DNA of 64,000 nucleotides from Sphingobacteriales bacterium 44-61 (GTDB taxonomy: Bacteria > Bacteroidota > Bacteroidia > Chitinophagales > Chitinophagaceae). Positions 44,130-53,906 of the stretch are shown one piece after another (positions within the stretch are counted from its first letter, which is position 1; each line of letters starts with the position of its first letter). Location: positions 248,001-312,000 of the forward strand of contig MKTW01000001.1 of NCBI GenBank assembly GCA_001898405.1. The letters are read 5' to 3'. A program made the position numbers and the translations under genes. The notes beneath the pieces are model-generated. The model worked only from the letters and a program-made list of their open reading frames with translations, did no database searches and was not told where the DNA came from.

Positions 44130-47100
44130 TTAGAATCTTAATCTGATGTTGAAGGCAAATGTGCGGGTAGTAGGATAAGCACCTCCCTGGTATCCTTGCA
44201 GATTACCGGAGCTCATGGTCTCTTCCGGATCTGAATAAGGAAGGTTCTTATGAATGATCCAAAGATTCCTGCCGATCAATGAAAGATCAATTCCTTTAAA
44301 CGGATGGATCTTTGCCATTACTGATTTGGGTAATGAATAACTCAGTACCGCTTCCCTCAACTTCACATAGCTGGCATCATACACAAACCCTGCAGCCGGT
44401 ATCAAGTCTTCTGCACCGAATGTTGCATACTCGTTGGCTATATGCGTAGTATTGGGCTTTCCGTCTGCATACACACCCGGCATAATCACACCACCACCGG
44501 CAGACACAGGATCACGTGAAGGTTTGCCCAGGTCGTTCAATCCTGCAGTTTCAGGATAAAGGCCTGTACCCATTCCATAAAACAGGTCAAGTGACCACAC
44601 ATCTCCTCCCTGACGCATATCTACCAGGAAGCTCAGTGAAAAATCTTTATACTTGAATGTGTTGTTGATGCCTCCGATCCAATCAGGATTAGGATTACCG
44701 ATCACTTCATTGGAAGTTGGAGAAGTCAGGTAGTAACCGTCTTCATCCACGGTACGTTGTCCGTTGGTATAGATAAAATTGGATCCGCGGATCGTACCAT
44801 AGGGCTGATTCAATGTTGCATTCAATGATACACCACCCTGGAAGGTTGCCAGCACCAGGTTGTCTGCATGTTCAAACAGATCAATCACTTTGTTCCTGTT
44901 CCTTGTCCAGTTAAGATTGATATTCCAGGAGAAAGTTTTGGTTTGAACCGGAGTGCCGAACAATGACACTTCAACACCTCTGTTCTGGATAGTACCAGAG
45001 TTCAGGAATTTGAAACTGTAACCTGTCGCAGGTGTAATAGCCAGTGGTAATATCTGATCAATGGTCTTGGCACTGTAATAAGAAACATCAAACCCTACCC
45101 TGCTTTTCAGGAAAGACATTTCAAGGCCTGCTTCAATACTTCTTGTACGTTCAGGTTTAAGATTGGGATTGTTCTTCGTGCTTGGAATGGTAGTGGTAGG
45201 AGAAGAACCAAAAGGAGGTAAGATATTATACACGTCCAGCACACTGTACAACGGAGCATCATTACCCACTTCTGCATAATTCACTCTTGCTTTTCCATAA
45301 GAAAGCCAGCTAACCTCAGGTAACAACTTGGAGAAAGTAAATCCAAGTGATCCGGAAGGATAGTAATACACATTATTTCCCTCCGGCAAAGTGGATGATT
45401 TATCCCTTCTGATCGTTCCATCAAGTGTAAGCATATCCCTCCATGTGAGGGTAGCGCCTGCAAACACACCGTCTACCTGACGTTCCCCATCAAACTCTGT
45501 AGGCGCATTCAGCGGATTGGCTGAATTGTTCAATGAGTAAATGCCAGGTATGGTCAGCCCTCCGTTAGTAGATGCATCAATGCTCCTGGTGTGTTGATTG
45601 CGGATGTTCAAACCAAGCAATGCTTTAAAATTAAAATCCTGTGAAAGGTCTTTATCAAGATTTGCCAGCAGATCGTAGTTGATCTCTGTATAGGAACGGT
45701 TCACTCTCCGGTAAGATGGTATGCCGATACTTCCCACAGCCTGTCTTTCCTCCTGTTGCTCGTTATATGTATCAAGCCCTACCCTTCCCATGATATTCAA
45801 CCAATCAGTTATTTTATAGTTGAGGTTGATATTACCAAATATGCGGTTGCGGCCGTCATTCTCATAGTTCTGATAACGGACGAAGTAAGGATTGTCCCAG
45901 AAGATAGGAACAAGACCTGCTTCTGTTCTTGGATTCGCCCAGTTCCAGGTAGTATTCTTTGACGTACGGAAATAAGCTTCTTTCTGCTCTTTAATATCCA
46001 CATTGGTTTCCCACCATTGCCGGAAATTGGTAGCTATGTTCTTATCATCGTAGCCGGTACCATATCGCCCTCTTCCGGTTATGTTGGAGAAGTTGGCGGT
46101 AGCACCTGCAGTCAGTGCAGGAGTGATATTATAAGTGCCGCCAAAGTTCACAAGGTTCTTACTCACTTTACTGTTAGGCAGGATACCTATGTCATCTGTA
46201 CGTGTATAGCCTAATTTAAATGAACCTTTATCTGAAGCACCGTCTATAAAAACGCTTTGATTGGAAGAGGTAGCCGTCTGGAAAAAACTGGTAGGGTCAT
46301 TTGCAGCAGCTACCCAAGGAGTTGCCTGCTTGTAAAAGGGCGATGTTGCATCAAAAGCATTCCATTGGTAAACTAATAAGCTGGGGTCAAAACGTGCTCC
46401 GTAAGAAGCATCTTCAGTAGTAGGCACCACTTTATCGGGAATGCCATCGCCATTCACATCAAATTCATTGAAGTATGAATCTTCGTTTGGTCCATAATAC
46501 GCCCCATATCCTGCGCCGTATTCTTTCTGGTATTTGGTAAATGTCGATTTATCGATCTTACCAAATCCAAAACCTGAATTAACAGTGATACCCAAACCAC
46601 GGGTAGCTTTTTTGGTAGTGATGAGGATAACACCATTGTTGCCTCGCGAACCATACAAGGCACTTGCGGCAGCTCCTTTCAATACGGAAACTGATTCAAT
46701 ATCATCAGGATTGATATCTGCGGCAGCATTACCATAATCATAACCACCCCGGCCTGTGGTTTGATCTGCAGTATTGGTGTTGTCATTATTATATGGCACA
46801 CCATCCACTACAAACAGGGCCTGGTTATTACCGACAAATGATTTTGTCCCTCTTAATACTACATTGGTGGAGCCTCCCAGTGTATTTGTTTGTCTTATTT
46901 CAAGGCCCGCCACTTTACCTGAAAGGTTATTAACAAAATTATTACTCCTGTTTTTACTCACCTCATTACCTTCCACCGTTTGTGCAGCATAAGGTAATTG
47001 GTTTCTTGTACGCCGTATGCCCAATGCTGTTACCACCACCTCCTGCAGGTTGCCTTGTGGTTGCATGGTTATCGAAAGAGTGGATTCATTGCCGATCTTA

Positions 47101-47342
47101 ACTTCCTGCTCAACAAAGCTTGCGGAAGTGATGACAAGCGATTGGCCTGATTGTGCTTCAATACGAAAATTTCCATTTGCATCAGCAGCTACCCCTGAAG
47201 TAGTTCCTTTAATAGTGATGTTGGCAAATGGAACGGGATCACCTTTTGCATCTTTTACTTGCCCTGTGATCGTTCTTGTTTGTGCAAGTGCCAATGCATA
47301 GAATAGCATCAGCCCTGCAATTAATAATGCAGATTTTCTCAT
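44130..47342 (-). CDS. SusC/RagA-family TonB-dependent receptor (pair 2)
   Basis: 1070 residues: signal peptide ending ALALAQ, carboxypeptidase-regulatory domain (TRTITGQVKDAKGDPVPFAN), TonB-box region (LQEVVVTALGI), plug with VDGVPYNND and GSRGNNGVILITTKK, and barrel ending FAFNIRLRF. No STN domain. A calcium-type loop DVNGDGIPDKV occurs near residue 298, within a long surface loop, and is absent from the other two SusC proteins. Co-oriented with and partnered to the SusD at 42690. Confidence 0.94.
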   Translation of the reverse strand: MRKSALLIAGLMLFYALALAQTRTITGQVKDAKGDPVPFANITIKGTTSGVAADANGNFRIEAQSGQSLVITSASFVEQEVKIGNESTLSITMQPQGNLQEVVVTALGIRRTRNQLPYAAQTVEGNEVSKNRSNNFVNNLSGKVAGLEIRQTNTLGGSTNVVLRGTKSFVGNNQALFVVDGVPYNNDNTNTADQTTGRGGYDYGNAAADINPDDIESVSVLKGAAASALYGSRGNNGVILITTKKATRGLGITVNSGFGFGKIDKSTFTKYQKEYGAGYGAYYGPNEDSYFNEFDVNGDGIPDKVVPTTEDASYGARFDPSLLVYQWNAFDATSPFYKQATPWVAAANDPTSFFQTATSSNQSVFIDGASDKGSFKLGYTRTDDIGILPNSKVSKNLVNFGGTYNITPALTAGATANFSNITGRGRYGTGYDDKNIATNFRQWWETNVDIKEQKEAYFRTSKNTTWNWANPRTEAGLVPIFWDNPYFVRYQNYENDGRNRIFGNINLNYKITDWLNIMGRVGLDTYNEQQEERQAVGSIGIPSYRRVNRSYTEINYDLLANLDKDLSQDFNFKALLGLNIRNQHTRSIDASTNGGLTIPGIYSLNNSANPLNAPTEFDGERQVDGVFAGATLTWRDMLTLDGTIRRDKSSTLPEGNNVYYYPSGSLGFTFSKLLPEVSWLSYGKARVNYAEVGNDAPLYSVLDVYNILPPFGSSPTTTIPSTKNNPNLKPERTRSIEAGLEMSFLKSRVGFDVSYYSAKTIDQILPLAITPATGYSFKFLNSGTIQNRGVEVSLFGTPVQTKTFSWNINLNWTRNRNKVIDLFEHADNLVLATFQGGVSLNATLNQPYGTIRGSNFIYTNGQRTVDEDGYYLTSPTSNEVIGNPNPDWIGGINNTFKYKDFSLSFLVDMRQGGDVWSLDLFYGMGTGLYPETAGLNDLGKPSRDPVSAGGGVIMPGVYADGKPNTTHIANEYATFGAEDLIPAAGFVYDASYVKLREAVLSYSLPKSVMAKIHPFKGIDLSLIGRNLWIIHKNLPYSDPEETMSSGNLQGYQGGAYPTTRTFAFNIRLRF

Positions 47343-47405
47343 GCGCTTAAATTTTTTAGGTTACTACGCGGTTGATGTTTATGAATTTCTCTGGAAACAA
47401 TACAT

Positions 47406-47437
47406 GTATCTGCAAGTCGTCAGCAGCTTGCATGTAC
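47406..47437. repeat. Imperfect inverted repeat upstream of SusC pair 2
   Basis: GTATCTGCAAG at 47406-47416 and CTTGCATGTAC at 47427-47437 pair at 9 of 11 positions around a 10-nt loop. It lies 64-95 bp upstream of the SusC start codon, a position fitting an operator or a leader hairpin. Confidence 0.35.
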
Positions 47438-47715
47438 CTCAGGGCAGATTGGGAATGGTAGTACCTAACGCAAGGTGGGTAGTTAGAAGGAGCAGTTAGT
47501 TTTGGAGAGTTACTGCAGAATCAGACAAACAGGATTTTCTATTTGCTGCGTGAAAGTATTATTTTTTTAACAAAAAGTTGAGGGTGACATGTAAGTGATT
47601 ATCCCTTTAGTTCACAGAGTAATGAAAGAACTTAAGCTAATTGAATTAATCACGCGTAATTAAACATTAAGAAATACAATCACCCAACATAAAAAATAAA
47701 TAGTCCGAAAATAAA

Positions 47716-47748
47716 AAGGCTCCGAAAGTTGGACACTTTCGGAGCCTT
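47716..47748 (-). terminator. Rho-independent terminator of SusC-SusD-DUF1735 operon
   Basis: A perfect 14-bp stem (AAGGCTCCGAAAGT at 47716-47729 and its complement at 47735-47748) with loop TGGAC. On the minus strand it is followed by TTTATTTT. It lies 50 bp after the stop of the DUF1735 gene. Confidence 0.88.
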
Positions 47749-47798
47749 AAAAAATAGAATGGGTCTTTACCATCCCGGATATGAATCGCAGCAATCGT

Positions 47799-48776
47799 TT
47801 ACCTCGGCTCCTGGTAAGTAAATTTTTCGTGGAAAAAAGTACGCGGAGTATAAGCTGTTCCCTGAGTCATAATATAACTCACCTCAAACGACTTGACAGT
47901 TCCATTAGGATTAAATGTTGCTTTATTAACACCAGTAGGATCGAGTACACACGAACGTTGAAAGCCTCCGGACAATTCTCCATGATAATTCTTTACAGTG
48001 ATAGCTCCTGTAGCTTCATCGATAAAAAATATAGGACTGAAATTACCATAATAGGAACCACTTGTACCGCTTTTGATGGGATGCCCGTAAGCATTTGTAT
48101 AGTTAATACCATCATACAGTGCAACAGAATTTCCTGAATAAGTGATCAATTGCATTGAAATGGGATACCAGCCAGTTAAAGAACTACTTGTAACATCTAC
48201 CATCGGAGAAGTAGCTTCCATTAAATAAATACCGTCATATGAATTCCTTGCCTGGATGCGGAATACCATTGCAGAATAATTACCGCTTACCTGACCGGCG
48301 CTCGCATTGGTAATACGAAGCGGCAAGCCGTAGCTCTTACTGAAATCATAAGCAGATTTGAGGATCTTCCCTCTCAAGGTAGCTTTTTTCTGACCTTTTG
48401 GGATTGTCACTTTCCAGGAGTCTGCTTTAAAAACATCTCCTGTCATTGGAGAAAGAGATAAACTGTTATCCGCATTGTATACGTCAATCATTCCCGGATC
48501 TATTGTAACTGTCACTTCTATATCCTGCGGAGCTCCGGCATCAGCACCGGAGTAACTGACTTCAACATCAAAAGGCTGTTCATTTTCTTCAAAAATAAGA
48601 TCGAAGTTATAAGAAGGGTAAGTGCTCGAAGTCAGAGACGTGATCAGGTCCGGCACCTGGTTATAAAATTCAATTACATTATTTGACCCTTTACTTCCCA
48701 GGGGTGGGTCTTCCTTTACACAGGAAGACAGTAGTATAAGTCCTGTTATTATCAAAAAGCCTATATATCTTTTCAT
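47799..48776 (-). CDS. DUF1735/BT_3987-type surface lipoprotein (pair 3)
   Basis: 325 residues. The lipoprotein signal ends ILLSSC, and the following VKEDPP has the K-(D/E)-(D/E) pattern of Bacteroidetes surface export signals. The N-terminal domain (VEVSYSGADAGAPQDIEVTVTI, then WKVTIPKGQKKATLRGKI) is the immunoglobulin-like DUF1735 fold, followed by a beta-rich domain that probably binds ligand. Such proteins act as the third surface component (SusE-like position) of SusCD systems. It follows SusD by 25 bp and is the last gene of the operon. Only pair 3 has it. Confidence 0.85.
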   Translation of the reverse strand: MKRYIGFLIITGLILLSSCVKEDPPLGSKGSNNVIEFYNQVPDLITSLTSSTYPSYNFDLIFEENEQPFDVEVSYSGADAGAPQDIEVTVTIDPGMIDVYNADNSLSLSPMTGDVFKADSWKVTIPKGQKKATLRGKILKSAYDFSKSYGLPLRITNASAGQVSGNYSAMVFRIQARNSYDGIYLMEATSPMVDVTSSSLTGWYPISMQLITYSGNSVALYDGINYTNAYGHPIKSGTSGSYYGNFSPIFFIDEATGAITVKNYHGELSGGFQRSCVLDPTGVNKATFNPNGTVKSFEVSYIMTQGTAYTPRTFFHEKFTYQEPR

Positions 48777-48801
48777 AATTTTAAGTTGTTACTGAAAGAA
48801 A

Positions 48802-50436
48802 TTATTTTCTACGATCATAAAACACAAAAGACCCGAACACTGAAATATTAGTTGGTGCATTTTTAGGATTCAATGAATACTCAGAAGACGGATACCAAAT
48901 GCGACCGACTAATTTATCAACTGTTGTTGCCTGAGAAGCTTTTGATACAAAAGTTTTGTTTGGATCAAGGCCTGCATTATCAATTTTAGGATATCCTGTT
49001 CTTTTATATTCATCCCAGGCTTCCTGCCCGCTGATCATATTCAAAGCAATATACTTTTGTGTAATGATCGCTTCCAGGCGTTGCTCATCCGATGTTGCCA
49101 GCTCAATATTAACCAGGTACTTGGTTGCATTGTCGCCTTCAACATGATAATGCTCAGCGGCCGCCGTAGGATTAGGCGCAGCTGGGCTGATATAGGTATT
49201 CACCTTATATGTTCCATCGGCTGATTGATAGAGGTACTTGAATGAAGCTTCAATACCTTTATTAAACAGGTCAGTAACATCACCGCCAGTCAGGATCCCT
49301 TTCATCTGGGCTTCTGCCTGCAGAAAATAACTTTCCGCTGCCAACAGCACTACTTCGCTTTGACCTCTTCCTTTAAGAATCCCGATCGCATTGGAAGGAT
49401 CATCCTTAAAATCATAGGCACTTCCGCTTCCGCTATACCATACAGAACTTCCACCGGGAGCCAAACGATTATCCACGATCGGCCCCACTTCTCCGAGTTG
49501 ATTCCTTACAGGGTCATAGTCAGATGCAGAACTCGGTCGGTAGATCGCTCTTCTTCTTGCACTGTCGGATATCGTGATGCCGTTATAAAACGTGGCGATA
49601 TAAAATGTAGAAATGATCGACCTTGCAGCACCTGCATTTGTAGCGCTGCTGTGATAAGAATTCCAGTGAGGATTTTGCTGGCCGGCTGCTTTAATATAAC
49701 CAGGATTAACAAGAACATCCGTTGTCAGGAACCCTGCAGGATCAAAGCTGGGAGTTACTCCTGTAAAAACAGATGTTTTGGAAGCACGGACCAGCAACTT
49801 CAGTTTAAGTGTATTGGCAAACTGTTTCCACCTGGTCATATTACCATTGAACATCGGGTCTGCATTACCCAATGAATAAGTAAGTGCCAAAGGTTGTGTC
49901 GCATTGTTAATGGTAGCGATCGCTGTATCAAGTTGTTTATACAGGTCCTTATAGATCTCTTCTGCAGGCGTATATGCCGGAGTTGTATTGGCAGACCCTT
50001 TTAATGCTTCAAAATAAGGAATGGCATCATATTCATCCACCAATAATTTGAAGTTGAATACTTTCATGATGCGGGCGATCGCATTGTAATAAGAATATGG
50101 ATCGCTGTCACTTGTCTTATCCAACACATACTGGAAATCAGTAAGGATATCATAGGTCCCCCATAATCCGGTATAATTGCTTGTACCAAAATTATAAGTA
50201 AGACTCGCGCCCCAGCCGCCGTAGCCACCAGCATTCGCCTGGTAGCCAACCATCCAACTGCCATAATCATTATAACCGATCAAACTGGAAGCAGTGCGAC
50301 TGATGCTGGCACCCAAAACCAGCTCAGGTGTGGATGTAGTGGGTGAATTGGGGTTCGTGCTGTTAATGTCCAAATATTTTTTACAAGACCCCAGTGCCGT
50401 TAGTAACACAACTACCGGAATTAATATTTTTCTCAT
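48802..50436 (-). CDS. SusD/RagB-family outer-membrane lipoprotein (pair 3)
   Basis: 544 residues, the longest of the three SusD proteins. The lipobox is ALGSCK, followed by KYLDINSTNPNSPTTSTPELVLGASI. The conserved FKLLVDEYDAIPYFEALKG lies near residue 132 and INSxYIALNMISGQEAWDEYKRTGYP-like sequence near 475. It binds the ligand above the SusC barrel. It lies between SusC (24 bp) and the DUF1735 gene (25 bp) in a three-gene operon. Confidence 0.92.
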   Translation of the reverse strand: MRKILIPVVVLLTALGSCKKYLDINSTNPNSPTTSTPELVLGASISRTASSLIGYNDYGSWMVGYQANAGGYGGWGASLTYNFGTSNYTGLWGTYDILTDFQYVLDKTSDSDPYSYYNAIARIMKVFNFKLLVDEYDAIPYFEALKGSANTTPAYTPAEEIYKDLYKQLDTAIATINNATQPLALTYSLGNADPMFNGNMTRWKQFANTLKLKLLVRASKTSVFTGVTPSFDPAGFLTTDVLVNPGYIKAAGQQNPHWNSYHSSATNAGAARSIISTFYIATFYNGITISDSARRRAIYRPSSASDYDPVRNQLGEVGPIVDNRLAPGGSSVWYSGSGSAYDFKDDPSNAIGILKGRGQSEVVLLAAESYFLQAEAQMKGILTGGDVTDLFNKGIEASFKYLYQSADGTYKVNTYISPAAPNPTAAAEHYHVEGDNATKYLVNIELATSDEQRLEAIITQKYIALNMISGQEAWDEYKRTGYPKIDNAGLDPNKTFVSKASQATTVDKLVGRIWYPSSEYSLNPKNAPTNISVFGSFVFYDRRK

Positions 50437-50460
50437 ATCTAGAATTTAAAACTCAAGTAA

Positions 50461-53400
50461 TTAGAATGTCAAAGAAATAGTGCCTCCAAAATATCTTGAA
50501 GGAGGTGTTTGACCCAATGTGGTAATGCCTATAGCATTTCCATCAGAGAAATTATACTCCGGGTCGGTATAGATATTTGACTTCGCGGTGAAGATGAAAA
50601 GGTTGCGCCCCTGAATACCGATTGAAGCGGCTTTCAGGAATTTTGCCCTGGAGATCAGTTTTTTTGGAAGATCATAAGTAAGTGAGATCTCCCGGACCTT
50701 CCAGTAATCACCTTTTATAATGTAGTTGGTTGCAATAACGGTGTTATAAGCGCCTTCACCATCGGCCCAGAACCCGGAACCGCCATCACGGACCTGGATC
50801 GAAGTATTTTCAACATACTTTGAACCATCCCAATAAGATGAGTTGGGGATCACAAAGCGTTCGCGATTGAATGCCACTGTGCGGCTGGATGAGCCGGAGA
50901 AATCCATTGTTCCTCCACCATTATGGTACACAACAAATCCACCGCGATACTCAGCCAATGCCCAAAGCCTGAAATTTTTGAAACGGATTTCTGCATCAAG
51001 ACCCAGGCGATGTTTAGGATTGGTGTTGCCCAATAGTTTGGGTATCGGGTCCCTGGAAGGATAGCCTGTAATAGGATCCACGATAATACGCCCCTGATCA
51101 TCACGCAGATAATCCGATCCTTCAAGAATGGGGAAGAAATAGCCTGCTTTGGCAATAGTTTGAGCTGCTGCACCCGTAGAAAGGTTCAGCTTTTCCAGAT
51201 CTTCACTGATTGATACAACAAGGTTCTTGTTATAAGTGTAGTTGCCACCAACTGTTACAGTCAGGTCGCGCGTACGGATAGGCGTATAATGCAACAAGAC
51301 CTCCAGGCCTTTATTGGATACTTCACCTGTGTTGGTCTTATAAGTAGAAAAGCCTGATGCCTGGGAAATTTGCGTATTTACAGTTTGCGCATCAGTAGTG
51401 GTAGAGTAATAAGTTATACCGAAATTGATTTTCCTATCCAACATGTCCATATCCATACCAACTTCCCAGCCTTTGGTGATCTCGGGTTTAAGTGAAGGGT
51501 TCACTGTTAATCCGTTTACAGTGTAGCCTGGGCCAGTAAGTGCATAAGGATAACCAGGAGCATTATCAAATGTATTCAAGAGTCCATAAGCACCGAGGTT
51601 CACATTACCGACCTTCGACACACCGCCTCTTAGTTTCAGGTTATTGATCACTTTACTGTTCTTGATCGCTTCAATAGCATCAGAAGCAACAAATGACAGG
51701 TCAACTGCAGGATAGAAGAAAGACCAATGCTCAGGGTCCAGAACAGAACGCCAATCGTTACGACCTGTAATGTCCAGGAAAAGCCAGTTTTTATAAGAAA
51801 ATTTGAACTTACCGAAAATACCCATCTGGCGAACGGTAGAGTTGCTTTCTGACGAATTGGGCAAGGCTGCTGTTCTGTTGGAAACGTTATACAAGCCAGG
51901 TATCACCAATCCTGATACGTTGGTGTTGGTTGATTTGGCTACGTTGTTGCGCAAGCTCTGACCAGCAGTAAGTTCAAGACCAACGTCATTAAGCCGCTTT
52001 CTTACCGTAATCAGCAGATCGGAGTTGATCTGTGTGGAATAGAACATATCGTCTGATACGCTGCCGGGCCAGTTCCAGCTCGACTTACCGCCACGTTTAT
52101 AAAATGCATCTTTGAATGAATACATTGCAACCCATGATTTTGCACTTTGATTGCGTGTGGTAAGACCAGCGCGGTACACTACATCGATCCAGGAAGCCGG
52201 CTTCCAGGAAAACTCCACGTTGCCGGTCAGATAATCGTTCCGGGTTTTCTGACGATAGTTATCGATATAAAAGTAGGGGTTAAGATAGTAGTCGTTATAA
52301 TACAACTCCGGGCTGGCCCATTTATCTGTCTCCCAGTTTTGGAAAGATTTCAGCGGAGCCCAGGCCGGTGTGTTCAACAGGTTGTTGTAGATCGTACTCG
52401 TTTGGGTAGTAAGATCATACCTGTTCTGAATATAGTTGATACTATAATTAACACTGATCGCCTTGTTTATTTTGCGGCTACCATTAAAGCGCATTTGTGC
52501 ACGGTTATACTTGTCTTTCGGAGTAGTGCCTTTAATGGTTGCGAACTGGCCGGATATATAATAAGAACTCTTTTCATCAGCTGCAGAAAGAGCTATATCC
52601 GATTGATTGGTCAAACCTGTTACCCAAAATTTTTCCCGGTCGTCAAGAGCGATATAGGGGTAGGTTTGTATGTCCCCATTGATATCTTCTCTTCCCAACT
52701 GGCGCATGGTGCCATCGAAGCGGGGACCATATTGCTGGTTTTCATAGGGAGTAAAAGCTCCGGTTTCCCAACCAGAGCCAAACTCCTTCTGTAGTTTAGG
52801 ATAAAAACTTGTCTTCTCTATTGTTGTAGTGTTGGATAGCCTTACAAAGCTGCTTCCCTTAGCACCTTTCTTGGTTGTAATAATAATAGCTCCGTTAGAA
52901 GCGTCCGAGCCATAAAGGGCCGCAGCACCTGCCCCATTCAATACATTGATATCTTCGATATCCTCCGGATTGATATTACCCAATATTTCACTGGGCACAA
53001 TTACATTATCAATCACGATCAATGCAGTGTTATTCCCAAGCAGCGACCTGTTGCCTCTTAATACAAGTCTTACTGTTGGGTTAACACCACCATTGATGGC
53101 ATTTACCTGCAAACCAGCCACCTTACCGCTTAAACCGGCCGCCACATTCACAGGTTTTGCCTGTGTAAGTTGCTGGCCGGTAATGCGGGTAGCGGCATAA
53201 CCTTCTTCTCTTTTTTTGCGTTGGATACCACCTGCGGTTACAACTACCTCATCCATCAGGTTCTCCTGTACATCCAGTTCTATGCTGCCAATCTCCGAAG
53301 AGTTGCCAACCTTTACGGTAAGAGAACTGAAGTTGACTGCTGAAATTTCCAGGACATCGCCTGTTTTTGCGAGGAGGGAGAAAGATCCATCTGCTGCTGC

Positions 53401-53556
53401 AGATGTTCCAAGGTTAGTGCCTTTGATGTGAATGGTGGCGCCGCTGATCGGTGCGCCTGCCTTGTCGGTTACTTTACCTTTAACTTGTCTTTGCTGTGCC
53501 ATGGTCGCAGCAGCGCATAGCACGAGCAAAGAAAACATCAATAGAAGTTTTCTCAT
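50461..53556 (-). CDS. SusC/RagA-family TonB-dependent receptor (pair 3)
   Basis: About 1031 residues from the ATG at 53556 (MRKLLLMFSLLVLCAAATMA); the frame extends 60 bases further upstream, but this methionine begins the signal peptide. Carboxypeptidase-regulatory domain (RQVKGKVTDKAGAPISGATIHIKG), TonB-box area (MDEVVVTAGGI), plug (LVLRGNRSLLGNNTALIVIDN) and barrel ending FGGTISLTF. No STN domain. First gene of the SusC-SusD-DUF1735 operon; a candidate promoter lies at 53695-53726. Confidence 0.94.
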   Translation of the reverse strand: MRKLLLMFSLLVLCAAATMAQQRQVKGKVTDKAGAPISGATIHIKGTNLGTSAAADGSFSLLAKTGDVLEISAVNFSSLTVKVGNSSEIGSIELDVQENLMDEVVVTAGGIQRKKREEGYAATRITGQQLTQAKPVNVAAGLSGKVAGLQVNAINGGVNPTVRLVLRGNRSLLGNNTALIVIDNVIVPSEILGNINPEDIEDINVLNGAGAAALYGSDASNGAIIITTKKGAKGSSFVRLSNTTTIEKTSFYPKLQKEFGSGWETGAFTPYENQQYGPRFDGTMRQLGREDINGDIQTYPYIALDDREKFWVTGLTNQSDIALSAADEKSSYYISGQFATIKGTTPKDKYNRAQMRFNGSRKINKAISVNYSINYIQNRYDLTTQTSTIYNNLLNTPAWAPLKSFQNWETDKWASPELYYNDYYLNPYFYIDNYRQKTRNDYLTGNVEFSWKPASWIDVVYRAGLTTRNQSAKSWVAMYSFKDAFYKRGGKSSWNWPGSVSDDMFYSTQINSDLLITVRKRLNDVGLELTAGQSLRNNVAKSTNTNVSGLVIPGLYNVSNRTAALPNSSESNSTVRQMGIFGKFKFSYKNWLFLDITGRNDWRSVLDPEHWSFFYPAVDLSFVASDAIEAIKNSKVINNLKLRGGVSKVGNVNLGAYGLLNTFDNAPGYPYALTGPGYTVNGLTVNPSLKPEITKGWEVGMDMDMLDRKINFGITYYSTTTDAQTVNTQISQASGFSTYKTNTGEVSNKGLEVLLHYTPIRTRDLTVTVGGNYTYNKNLVVSISEDLEKLNLSTGAAAQTIAKAGYFFPILEGSDYLRDDQGRIIVDPITGYPSRDPIPKLLGNTNPKHRLGLDAEIRFKNFRLWALAEYRGGFVVYHNGGGTMDFSGSSSRTVAFNRERFVIPNSSYWDGSKYVENTSIQVRDGGSGFWADGEGAYNTVIATNYIIKGDYWKVREISLTYDLPKKLISRAKFLKAASIGIQGRNLFIFTAKSNIYTDPEYNFSDGNAIGITTLGQTPPSRYFGGTISLTF

Positions 53557-53694
53557 GTGAACGTTAGTTTTTTTAATAAATAATGCTTCCAGTAAAAAAG
53601 CGCTTTCTAAGGGCAAATGATATCAGGATCATTTTTCATGGCGGGGCATACTTTAGAGTAGAAACCGAATATTCAGAAGGATAAGGGCGGCTAT

Positions 53695-53726
53695 AGAAAC
53701 TAAGGTATAGGATTTTGCTAACAAAA
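53695..53726 (-). promoter_or_regulatory. Promoter candidate for the SusC pair 3 operon
   Basis: On the minus strand TTTTG (53726-53722), a spacer of exactly 19 bp, and TAGTTTCT (53702-53695) resemble the Bacteroidetes promoter TTTG-N19-TAnnTTTG. The -7 element misses the last two bases. Transcription would begin near 53688, leaving a leader of about 130 bases. Confidence 0.35.
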
Positions 53727-53780
53727 TGTTAATGGCGAAAAAAAAACTTAAAATTTACCTAGAGCCTAATAGGTATATAA

Positions 53781-53810
53781 GTGGCAATCATTGCTTACAA
53801 GCGGCAATCA
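53781..53810. repeat. Direct repeat G(T/C)GGCAATCA, 20-bp period
   Basis: GTGGCAATCA at 53781-53790 and GCGGCAATCA at 53801-53810 match at 9 of 10 bases with starts exactly 20 bp apart. They sit 55-85 bp upstream of the promoter candidate of SusC pair 3, a position fitting tandem activator sites on one face of the helix. Confidence 0.4.
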
Positions 53811-53906
53811 ACCGTTTGCGTAAATTTTCAAATTGAGCTGCTGGATGTTAATTCCGAAAACAATTGTTTGAATTTTATAATCTGCCTGATCATCCTGAAC
53901 TGATCA

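Larger units (their letters stand above)
47343..47798. other. 456-bp gap between SusC-SusD pairs 2 and 3
   Basis: No gene. It contains the imperfect inverted repeat at 47406-47437 close to the SusC start, an A/T-rich middle with a run of seven T residues near 47570, and the pair-3 terminator at 47716-47748. No promoter with consensus spacing could be fixed. Confidence 0.6.
53557..53906. other. 350-bp upstream region of SusC pair 3
   Basis: No gene. It contains a promoter candidate (53695-53726), a 20-bp-phased direct repeat (53781-53810) and short dyads around 53886-53910 at the end of the HhH gene. The rest is A/T-rich. Confidence 0.6.

Noticed and set aside
52147-52794. 215-codon plus-strand open frame inside the third SusC gene
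   Set aside because: Opposite strand of a certain SusC gene; composition is the mirror of barrel codons.
37654-53556. Classical polysaccharide utilisation locus
   Set aside because: No carbohydrate-active enzyme or PUL-type regulator is present in or beside the SusC-SusD genes, so a glycan substrate is not claimed.
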